DNA from: Ptiloglossa arizonensis
Lineage: Eukaryota; Arthropoda; Insecta; Hymenoptera; Colletidae
DNA length: 64,000 nt
Direction: 5' to 3'
NCBI RefSeq assembly: GCF_051014685.1
Contig: NC_135060.1
Location: 3,534,001 to 3,598,000, forward strand
In this document: one piece after another, positions 26,601-38,600 of the stretch
How positions within the stretch are numbered: the stretch's first letter is position 1
Layout: the number at the start of each line of letters is the position of its first letter
The notes under the pieces: generated by a model
Told to the model about the DNA's origin: nothing
Database searches by the model: none
Seen by the model: the letters and a program-made list of their open reading frames with translations, nothing else
Program-made: the position numbers and the translations under genes

Positions 26601-29600
26601 TAACGAAAGCGGTGACGATCGTTGGGCGGGATCTCGTTGTAAAATCTGCCAGTTCGAAGATCGGTGTGTAAGTCGCGCGAGAGATTGCATATCTCTCGTA
26701 CACGTCCCCGCATTCGTGGCATTTCATCCAACCTCGTATATTGTAATCACTGGTCTCGACCTTGAAGCGTGAAAGGAAATATGGCGATGGGGAATGCATC
26801 TGTGGTTATTGTGCGCGCATGCAGACAGCTCGTGCATGTCAAAACGTAGGCAAGTCGATCTAGCGCCGTAATTTCCTGCTGTTAGCGAGCCATGGAGTTT
26901 ACGGGCACTCCCCGAGTGAAACGAGCGATATTAAAAGCGCCCTTAGGAGAGCCAACGCGTCCTTAACGGCCGGAACAAGAACGATGCGAGAGAAATCGAG
27001 GGTGATTGACTTTGCCTTTCCGTTCCTTCCCAATGCCGGAGATCGTTCGGGGAGAAGACACGTCATAGGTCTTTACATCGAAATAAAGAGTTGATCGTCC
27101 GAAAGTGGAAATTTCACCGTGAAACCGATTAGATTCTTTTTCTTTTTCGTTCTCGGAGCAACAAGAAGTCTCCCTTTCGCAACAGAGGAACGTAATGGGA
27201 TTGTAATCCGCGATGAACGAAAATCGAAATGGACAGCGCGAGGTAAAGATTGTTCTCTCTTTCGTTACGTGAGAATTCTTCTTTAATGTTCTACAGAGAA
27301 CGTGGATTATACACGATTTATTTTAATATAACTTTTCTTTGAGTTTACAAATACAAGTGTAGATACAATTGTATAGATACGATTAAAAAGAAGATCATCC
27401 TTCTCTTCTATTTCGAAGCAATAAATATTTGCTTAATAAGGAGACGTTACCCCGTTATGGTCTTTATATTTCCATGAATTGAAACGGAGGAAGTGACGCA
27501 CGTAAACTGGCAATGAGTCATGAAAAGCGATTATCTCATTCCTACCTAATTTCTTCAAAGGAAGGACTTTCTCTTTTTTACGAAGTGGGAAGCAGATCTT
27601 CGATTTTTCACGAACTAAAAAGCAGCTGATATAATACAGAGTACGAACTGACAATGAGTCACGAGGTGTGCAATAAAAGCGTTACGTTTGTATATTGCGA
27701 GCAAATTTAAAATGAGTAATTGCACTTACACGCGGGAAATATTATTGCGTCAAAAGGAGCAAAACTCGAAGTAATGCACAACATTGTTCGTACGAAAAAG
27801 AATGCACAAAATTAGGAAATGCAGAAAAAAAGTACCACTTTCTAACATCGATTTACAATAATGTAATTATTCATTTTTCCCGTGATTCAAGTAATAAATA
27901 GTGCTCTTGTTCTGACAAAAAGAAGCAAGACGCTCATTATTAGGCGTATTACATAAAAATTATCTTACAGTTAGTACTATGTAAATAATTATACATGTAT
28001 ATGTATTGTACAGTAAGCGATATCCATCATACTGCTATGCTATGATGTCATCTTGTACAAATTGTTATTCATAATAGTACCTTGAGACAATGAAGCCATT
28101 TTGTTGACTTTAGTACACTAATGTCTGGCCATATATCTTGAATTGTACATGCATATTTATTTGTAATATATATACAATGTATATACTGCTGTGTATTATT
28201 CATATTTATTGCTATCAATACACGTTTAATTTGTACAATTCTTAGAATACCGTTTAACGTAGAGTCGTCTGGACGTATTATTGGTAACCACTATGTACAT
28301 ATCCATTTAATGGCAGCCAGAATTATAGCTCGTTTACACATATTGAGTATATTGCACGACGATCATTAATATCTGCCTTATAGACGAATCGATCGTGTAA
28401 CTTTTTTTTGCAATCATGTTGTTGATCGTATTGTACTACGTTCTTGGAGTATATGTTTACTTTAATTTGGTCCTTCCTCGTGAAAACACGTCAACAATGG
28501 AGATACGCGTTTCATTATCGAAATAATGGCACTCGATCTACGATCAAACTACACTATAAACATGATTACGCATCCGAACACAATTGAATAACCACTTTAA
28601 AGAAATTACGACCGTAAGGTTTTCGCTATGTTTCCTTGAAATATAATTTTATCTATTTACCGAAGACTATTCTTCTATTTCGTGAAAAATTAGAACGAAT
28701 ACTGGTATAATTTTTCCGATACTTTAAATTTTATATTTTACATGGTAATTCTATTGGCTTAAAATTTTTAAAAATGTTTCATCGAATATCTGTTACTTTA
28801 TTATTAACATATTACAAAAATATATACAGAGAATACCTGATTTTTTAAATTCCAAAGTTTGATCGTCAACTTTCGTCAATTCTTTTTCAACTTCTCGTTC
28901 ATCACTTATAATTTTACTTTTATTACTTTACACTTTCGATACAATTAGTTACTTTCCTTCTGTAACAAGTAGAACATTTCTACGGAAAGAAATTAAACTG
29001 AAATCAGTATAATATCTTATCTATAATTAATCACTGTACTTTGTACAATACGGTTAAATACCTGTTACGAGTCCGGTCCAAACTGTTCAATTTCTGAGAA
29101 CATTTTTCGTACGGTTTCGAGTAGTTCCGGATAGTTGTGAACTTACTCATCGTTAAACTCACGAACAAAACTCCGGCAGAAGAAAGTCGTAACTCTAGTC
29201 GAAGACATCGAACACAGCGTACCCCACGAGTCAAGTCAATGATTCACTTTAGTTCTTTATATTGTGCACGCCTTCTTTCTCAATCTGCTTACTCATCGTC
29301 GTTCGAATTTTTTTGAATTCTTTTCTTATTCTTACTCTTGGTAGACACAGTGTACACATTGTATCGAACACTTCTAATCGATATTGATGTCAATTAAGCG
29401 ATGCTTTTCCTTAATCTCGTGTCTCCTTTTAGTAGATGCAAACAGTACACTATATGCTTTGCATCGAACACGTTTATAATCGATATCGATGTCAATCAAG
29501 CGACGTTAAAGAATAAACAAAAATTTCCTGGGAGATTCGATGCAACCATCTTTTATTTTACACTCGAGTCACGCGGTACTTTCATACAACTTGCTATACA

Positions 29601-32600
29601 CGCTCGGGACATTTTCACTGCCATGAGTCGTTTGTGTGATCTGAAACTATAAACATTTGTGTGCATGCTTTGCACCAGCGGTTCTCAAATTATCTGTCGC
29701 GAGAAATAAAAATACGCAATACCTATCATCTACGACACGATCCACTGTATAATAACTATACAATTGATCAGTAAATGACAATAAACTTACTTTGTTGAAC
29801 GCTATGGCCGCATAGAAACTTTAATATTGGCAACAGAGGATGAATGTTTCGGTAAAAAGGAATATGTTGTGAATATCGGATACAGGGAACCACGATTCGT
29901 CAATTTTTCTATTCACTATGAGTGTGACTAAGTTGAAAATAGATCAATCTCAAATGAGTTTGCAAAAATACTTTTTTTTCTTAAATCGACAAATTGTTCT
30001 ACATTTTCTACGTTTACCTAGAACAGACTAGGTACGTAGGATGTAATCAGAACAGACGCATGTACGTCCACGCGTAACGTGGAAATAATTTTTTCTAAAA
30101 TCCGTGCAGCATATTGTATTTATGGAAAAAAATTTTCTTTAAAAATACGAGAACATTTAGCGACTCGCGCCCGGTAAGGGTATCGCTTAACATATGTACC
30201 TCTCGATTGTGCCTTGAGTACTTCACTGCAATTGTCCCGTCGACTACAACAACCGATTTCGTCAATTAAATTACGCTGGGTTACTGCTCGAGCGACTAAA
30301 TAGCAATTAGCGCCGCTATTCAATTCTCAGTGAACCCCAATTGGAACTATGGATCTCAGCTCGTACAGAGAGATTAAAGAGTAATGCGTCGCTTCAACAT
30401 TTTCTAGTAGACGACATCTACGTAATGATGCAGTACCGAAAAATAAATCATTTCACGATTAAACACGATGTGGCAAAAAGTTCTGCGATTGAATTGTTAA
30501 ACAACTGATAATGTTGAACAACTTTACCAGAGAAATGTTTCTGCACCGTTAATAAACAAAGAAATATAAAGAAGATATTATCGATGTATATTACTATGAA
30601 GAAATGTAATAAAAATTATTCATTTATTCGTTCACTTAGTCACAATAAACGAGACGTATCCTTCGGTACAAAAAAGGATGTAAGTAAGAAATATTACACA
30701 ATAATATTCTACGAGTTGAGTAGCGTATACGTATTTAAAAATTAAGTCGAGCAATTATACGATTCATGATAAAAACTCCAATGTTATATTTATGAGGATA
30801 CACATATGTAGGGCATAGGAAGAAAATTGTTTTATTTTATTTTATTTTTTATTCATCAAAAGAGATTTTAATACCATTAAAGGTAATTATAAAATAACGG
30901 AGATAGTTATGGAGAAACCGTAAAATAAATGCGAAATGTTAGTCGCACGATTTTCAATGGAAGTTCTCCGAAACTGTCGTTTATCGATGCTGTTCAAAAC
31001 GATTATCTCTTCCGAAGGAGAGATATACTTACATAAACGGTGCGATCGAGGTTGAATCAAATCGCATCGCAACAAATCCACTCCACCATTTTCCTCTAAC
31101 ACATTACTAAGCCTATTACTGTACTAAGCAAATAGTTGAGTAATCCGATTGCGTCGAGAGTGCTTACTTTCGCACGTTTTAACCATTAGCGAGTCCTCGT
31201 GCGATCCGAATCGTCCTCAAAGAAAAACCATACGGTCCTTTTATTATCATAGCGCCGTATCATTTCACAAGCCTAGCCGTTAGTGGTAGATACAGCTGCA
31301 TAACCTATTATTGTTCCATGAACGACGAGGACCCATCCTCGCGCAAGCGGATCGTTACGCGTACGTGACAATATTTGCTTGGTCTTCGAATGCATTTCTG
31401 CGAACCGCGCGTGAGATGGGATCAAATATCGCCGAGTAGTCTTGGGAACATTTACACGCGACTAGATGTTGTTTACAGCCGTTGATTTTATTGACAAATC
31501 CACTGTGGTCGTGTGCTAATCTGATCGAATCGGGAGTGTTGATTCCTTCGTCGAACGTGAACAAATACAATGTGGAATGTAGATAATAATTAGTGCCGCA
31601 TAATCAGTGATGATGCTAGAAATTGAATTTAGGTCAACGGTAAAAAATTCAATCGTATATAATAATTGAATTTTTATCACAAACCTCCTATAATTCTCCA
31701 AGTGTGGTACATAATAATTCGTACAGTCTATGAACTGTAATAAAGAAGGTACACGTTCTCTTAATATATTAGTATGCCAATAGCAATAAACGTAATCTAC
31801 TAATGAGAAAAAGTATCTAATTTTGTTGTCACCGAGTACAATTTAATCCTTTCATTTGAACAACAAAATTTAATTACACAAAATGTAATCAATGTAATCA
31901 AGTAAAACGTATTTCTTCGAAATTTGTCTCGATTGCAATACTTTCTTTTTTCGTGAATAGTTTTGAAAGTAAAAATAAAAAAAAGGTACGTGCAAAACAT
32001 GTTTCGTTAATTTCCTATCGCGAACGGAAGCAGCTGAGAACATTCAAGAAATACGTGTGTTTTAAACGCGAAAGGGTTGAGGAATCGATCGTTCTTGTAA
32101 CACGGCCCGAAATCACGTCGATATTTATTCCATCCAATAGGGCGTGTAAAGAGGCGTGATGAAAAGCCCGGATTAAAAAGAATGCTCCTTTGAGAATGGA
32201 TTTTCCACATCCCACACCCTCTCTATCACTCTCGCTCATTCACTCGCTCGCTCACTCGCTCACTCGTACGAGCGAGATATTTATGGCCTCTATCGTAGGG
32301 GAGAAACGCTCAGATGATCTCGTTGATATTCCTTATCTGGCGCAGAAGGATCGTATAAACCTAGGTTAACGCATTTCCGTATATCAAGTACGAGATAAGG
32401 TCATGGTTTTATCTTCGCTTGCCGACGAAGCTCCGCTTCTGTGTCCACGATCAGTGAAGAATTTAACGATGTTACATAGGTGGATATTTGTCATCCGTGC
32501 CGGTAGAGTTTCACCATTAATTTACACCGACGTATTATCGTGAAATAACGACCGTTCGAATTTGGCAATGAAGCAGGCTTTGGAACAAAAAGTTTCCTTA

Positions 32601-35600
32601 TTTCCTTGACGAAATGCGTCCACACGATTTCATTGCCGACACTGCAGATGTCATTCCGACCGGTGATTTAATTCCGAGCGTAAATCACTTATAGAACATC
32701 AGAATCGAGTTCCATCAAAGTGCACTTTCATCGGTAAGTGAGCGTAATGAAAGTTGAACTCAAAGTGCTCCGAATAAAGAAGTGAATACAATTTCGATGT
32801 ACCAATAATTTTGCTACGGTGAAGTGGAGATATCGATGGTCACGGTGACTGTAAAATAATTACTGTGTAAACTTATCGAAATGGGAGAGCAAATATTTGT
32901 GCACTACAGTATCGTAGAATTTTCTTATATACTAATCTTTTACGTTAATAATAGTAAATACATTACAATTCCTTACAATTTTGTCGTTTGTAAATATTGC
33001 ATGGGGCGACAATAATATTTTGCAACAATTTCACTTCTGTCCCCTCTATTATTCACCAATCGGTGTTATTTATAATCTTTGGTGCTATGTTTCTGTTGCT
33101 TCGAGTTGTTGGATATTTTCGTATGTTGTCAAAGTGGAACAAAAATTACGTACAGAAATGTACAAAGCTTAAATGACCTCGACCGTATATTTCCCTATCA
33201 CCGTACTCGCCCCTTTGAACGCTATAACTTTATCCTTAATAATATTCCCGTACTTTCAAAAGCAACAGAGTTATTTGGGTGTAACCTTTCCAATGCCCCA
33301 ACCTATCTATATACCTGTTCTAGGATATATTTTAGGATTTTAAACATATACAAACTGATAATTACGTAGTGCACGAGTCGCGACACTTTCGAAGACTAAC
33401 AAAACCGAGTCGTTTGATATAATTTAAAAAAAAATTAATCGATCGAGAACTGTGAGGTTACTCAATAACACGAGAACAGATAAATTCTATTGTTTCGATA
33501 TACTCCATTTCTTTGAAGTATCTATTTACTTGTTTAAACACCTTAAAGCGTTAATGACGAGGGTGGTGTGACAGAGATGCACCGCTACCTTTGCTCACGT
33601 TATATGGTGTTGCGATTCCTTTGATGCGGTTGACAAAACTCAACATTGAACCGATCCAGTCCAACGGTTCAGCAAACCATCAATGTGTCGTTTTAACTAC
33701 CGCGAGATCCCTTCAACAGTGTCACACCAGTCTTAACTTAACACGACTAACTCGAAACAGTGTCCAACAACCATATTTCGGTAATAACGTGATTAAGAAC
33801 TTTCTATACCGATAAATAGAACATTGTACATCGATGTACATCGATCCACTGAAACGCTTCAGCATGCACATTACACAAGCAGAGATGCATCGCTTTTAAG
33901 AATAACTTCTCGGCTCTCAAATGATGTAAACAGTGATCACAATACTAGATTTGTGTAAAATAACTTCACGTAATTAACGAATATTCCATTTTTCCGCACT
34001 TTCTTCACTTTTATAGCGATTGGATCGTATCCATAACTCGTTTTAACGTACCTTGCGAAATTAGAAGCAACTTAAACGAAGCAGTGGAAAATACTTAAAA
34101 CGTGGGGGGTTCCACGAGCAGAAGTGTGGCTTTAGGTGGTTCGGTTAGGCGCGGTTTAAGTCTAAATCCACCCTTAGGGGTACCGATTTAGGAGGGTAAA
34201 TGCACGGGCCCGTACTAGGGGAGAACTCGAAGAGGGTTCTGATATAAAAGAGATTTCTTTGGGAACCGGGGTCAAGATTCAATCACAGGTTTTTGTAAGA
34301 CCTCGACTCTGCTGCACGCACCGTGGCCGTTGCCAGACACTGGCTGCCTTCTCCTGGCCATTTTCATTTCAAGGCCGACTGTTAACGACTCATCGGGGAA
34401 ACTAGAAACAGAGTGTTCGTCCTCTGGGAATATTCGTACATTTCCCACGAATGTGTACACGCAACACAACAGAGCCATGATTTTGCGCACGAGGAGCAAG
34501 AGGTACTCGATAAGTGTTATCGCGGAGAGAACGATTTTTCTTTCTTCGTTGATTCTTCAGGTTGTTCGTCAAGACTGTGTTACATACCTTGTCCAAATGG
34601 ACCACACGTGAAGAATCCTGGTTCGATCGATCGTAAACCACTATGTCAGACCAGTTACGAATCAATTTCGTTCGCAATTCTAAACCGTTATTCAATTGTC
34701 CACGCTCGTGTCTGCAAGCAGACTGTTTAACACAGTTCGTTAATCGAATTGTTTGACACGAAAGTGGCGGCGTGCTCGACCATGTGAATCGATGTTTACT
34801 TATGCAAGAAAATGGAATCGGGGCATGTCAAAAATACAATCACGTGGGACACACACGCGCGGCAAGAATCTAAATGCGAGTTCGCCCACGGTCGAACGCA
34901 TCCTACTGGCACGTGTTGCAAGCACAATAAAAAAAAATATATATATATATATGTATATATAAGTAATTAGAAAATATTGAACAGAAACCGAACGTGTATA
35001 CGGTTGTTGTTGCAATACACGCTGTTGCGTAGATAGTGTCCTAGAAAACTTGCATTCCTCTCTTACTCTCCGATCATTTATCTCGTAATACGGTCTCGTT
35101 CGTTTCTTGTTTATCAGTGTACCTGTCACTTCTGTCTTACATTTATTTTAATCGATCTGTTACATTTCAAAGACCTTCCGTTACGTTTATTTTTTTCTTC
35201 CATCGAATTCTTATTTTTCATTCGTACATTCAGGGATATTTATAGTCCTTTATATTGTCGTCTAACTCGTTTAATGAGACTTCAGGTATCTATTGTACAA
35301 CCCAAGCATGAAATCTTATTGTATTAAAAATTTGACTTCTGTTGGTTCGATGGAACTTCAATGATTTAATTTCGTTTTAAGGTGACGATGAATTATTTTT
35401 ATACACTCTAAAAATATCGTGTTTCATTTTCACCGAAACAAAAACAAAATAAAATGACTTTCCAAACAACCCGTATAATTTTCTTTTTTTTTCTCGTGTT
35501 GTTGCAGAAGCGTGAGAGGTCACCGGGAAAAAGAATGGACCGACTTCGACGGAGCTTTCGGGATAGCTTTCGACGGCGAAAAGATCCCCATGTGCCAGAA

Positions 35601-38600
35601 TCGAGTAAACCTCATCAATGGCAAGCGGACGAGACAGCTGTACGTTCGGCTACATGCGCCTTCCATGTTAAGGTACGATCTTTGACAATTCTTTGGGCGT
35701 TTACCATTGAAATACAGTAAGATGACTCTTACCCGAATTACAATCGAAACAATTTCTTTTCAGAGAAAAGAAAATTACGATTATTCTTATTCTATTAACG
35801 CTATACAGGTCGCTGATGCAACCGTGACGTTATTTGCAAATAGAGAACAATATTTATCGCTTGAAATGTAATTTGATAAATAACGATGGTAATTAACGAT
35901 CACAATTACCGTACAACTAAGCCAGTTACGACTGCGCCCCAAAAATGTTATTTATCGTTACCGCTCAATTTTCAGTGGTGATTAATTAATTAATAATTAC
36001 CGTTACCACGGTTACTTTTAATAATCAATTACAGAAGTAATTATAAAATCAATTACCGCCCAACTTCGAGCAAGACTTCGTTAGCTCAGCGCTGGCATTG
36101 TGTAAATACAATTATTTCACGGTTAAAAGATCGAAATTAAATGTTCGACTGTATTTCGAAATATCTGAAAAATTACAGATTTCTTCGTTTTTAACAATTA
36201 TTAGTTATGACCTCATGTTTTTGTAGATTGCCTTTTTATGAATTACTATATCGTAAAAATGTTATGCCTGTTAGGCTTATTTATACAACATTTATATTGA
36301 ATTTACAAGAGGTACACAGCGTTATCATATTTCGCTGAAAGATGTCGGCCAGTATTCTTCGTTCAATTTAAAGACAAAAAGCGAGTAAATATTGTCACAC
36401 GGTTTCGCGTAAATCATCTTTTTCATCATTTATCGCGTCTCTTCGCGATACCGTGTATTGAACCCACGACGTCTTTGATCAGAACGATACAACGACACAA
36501 CGGACCAATAAGATGACGATCACGTGACGATACACCGTGTTTATCCGCTTCCGTTTCCACATTGAACGAATAGTAGTGAAAAGGTTCTCGCATATCAGTC
36601 TCACCTGTATAGTATTAACGAAATCATTGGCGATGTAACGTTCCACGTTTAAATTACTATGACTGCTGAAACGATCGATTTTGTTGAATTACGAGTAAAC
36701 GAAGAATTGTAAGCAGAAATATGATTCGAGAAATGTATTCAAAATCAAGATGACATGCGCCCACATGCTTATGCGAATTAATAATAAAAGGTAGGAGTGG
36801 TTAATTTCGACAGATTGATCGGTACGTGTACGTACCAAGAATTTCTGGTCGTACGTCCAACTAATTGAAAGTCAGGTAATCAACGTCCGTAAAATTGAAC
36901 GTTTGAATAATTGGTATCCAAATAATCCTTCCAGGATAATTGGCGTTCGACCATCGTACCGTTAATTTCCTACCAATAATTTCTCCAATTCGAATAGACC
37001 GCGTGTACATTGTCGAAGCAACTCGTACGTTTTTCACTTTACTGCCACATTCTCCATGTGACGAGATTCAAACTCTTTAATTCAGGAATTTCATTGGTGT
37101 AGTTGAAGACTCACTGGAAATTAAGCTTCCAAGACTTATATTTATCAAGCTTCACACTATTGATCGTCTAACACAATCAATCTGACCTGTGCAGTACCTG
37201 GGATGTGTTGAGGTGTTCGAGTCAAGGGGTATGCAAGTATGCGAGGAAGCCCTGAAAGTACTTAGAGTAAGTGACAAATAATACTTTTAAATGATCTTCG
37301 TTGGTTTATCGGTGCAATTTCGTTGGTTGTATCGAGGAGACGACGCGAATTAATTATTTCTCGCAATGAATTGATAGAACTCGAGGAGGCGACCGGTTCG
37401 CGCGGTGTTGCACGTATCCGGGGACGGTTTGCGGGTCGTTGAGGACGAGACAAAAGGACTGATCGTCGATCAGACGATAGAGAAAGTTTCGTTCTGCGCT
37501 CCGGATCGAAACCATGAAAAAGGCTTCAGTTACATTTGTAGAGATGGGACTACCAGACGATGGATGTGCCATGGATTTCTAGCGTTGAAGGAATCGGTGA
37601 GTAACAGTGTGACGTTCCAATATACCGGGTGATACTTCAAATCTCGGCCAGTAGTTCCTTTTATAAGCGAAGTTAGAGAAAATTACTATTAACGAGTTTT
37701 AACCAGAGACGGGCGAGATTCTTATCTGAATACAGATTTTGAACAACGAATAAAGAACAATCGACTTTCGATGCGTTGTTTAATAAAAATTACAATACGA
37801 ATTGTAGTGAGTTGTTTGGAAAGTGATTTCGTTTTCGAATAAACGTTGCAAATAAATAGTCGAACTCTATATGTTCCTCGTCTATTGTATTTGTTTGATA
37901 AGTACCAAGTATGAACCAAGTATAAAAGAAGCATCGATTTCTCGAATCCTTACGATAGATGTTAAAACTTTTGCCATTCGAACGCGAATAAACGTAGTGA
38001 AGGTAATTTTTTTTTACTCTTTCTAGGGAGAACGTTTGAGTCACGCAGTGGGCTGTGCTTTTGCTGCGTGTCTGGAAAGGAAACAGCGAAGGGACAAGGA
38101 ATGCGGTGTCACGATGACATTTGATTCGAAAACATCGACTTTCACGAGGAGCGGCAGTTTTCGGCAACCGAGTCTTACCGAACGATTGCAGGATTCGCGC
38201 GAACGGGCTGTTGGTTAGTTATTTCTTCCTCGAGAAACAGGACATTAAAATTATTAATATCGTATAGGAAGAAATTTACGTGTAACGACAACAACGAGAA
38301 CGTTCATGATTTGTAGAACTTTCAGTGTAACAACAACAACAGAAATATTCATGATTTATAGAACTTTCAGTGTAACAACAACAACAAAAACGTTCATTAT
38401 TTGTAGAACTTTAAGTACTTCGTTTCGTTCGGCACTTCTAGGCCTAAGTTTGCCTATACGTGAATCCAGCACTGACTTTCAAACGTACGGTTTGTTCATT
38501 AATCAATTTGACTCCGTCGTATAAATTCTGTTAACCAACTTAATTTGTATTTATAATTTTAGAACGGTCTGTACAAAAATAACCCATTATCTGACGAGTC

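Larger units (their letters stand above)
14690..35507 (+). other. numb intron 1 (20.8 kb)
   Basis: The intron has donor GTACGT at 14690 and an acceptor with a long pyrimidine tract ending AG at 35507. I saw no convincing nested gene on either strand; open frames inside are short and resemble nothing known. It contains scattered repeats listed separately. An AT-rich stretch at about 27950-28400 is full of TGTA motifs. A GC-rich patch lies near 34100-34250. Long first introns of developmental genes often hold enhancers, so this is the natural place to look for them. Confidence 0.7.

Noticed and set aside
36440..36510. tRNA-like sequence on the minus strand with a B-box-like GGGTTCAATAC
   Set aside because: The T stem, anticodon stem and variable loop have mismatches or wrong lengths, and no acceptor stem pairs. 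It is at best a decayed tRNA or SINE fragment.
38280..38414. Regular repeats that might suggest a CRISPR array
   Set aside because: The units are contiguous 45 bp minisatellite copies with no unique spacers, inside an intron of an animal gene.
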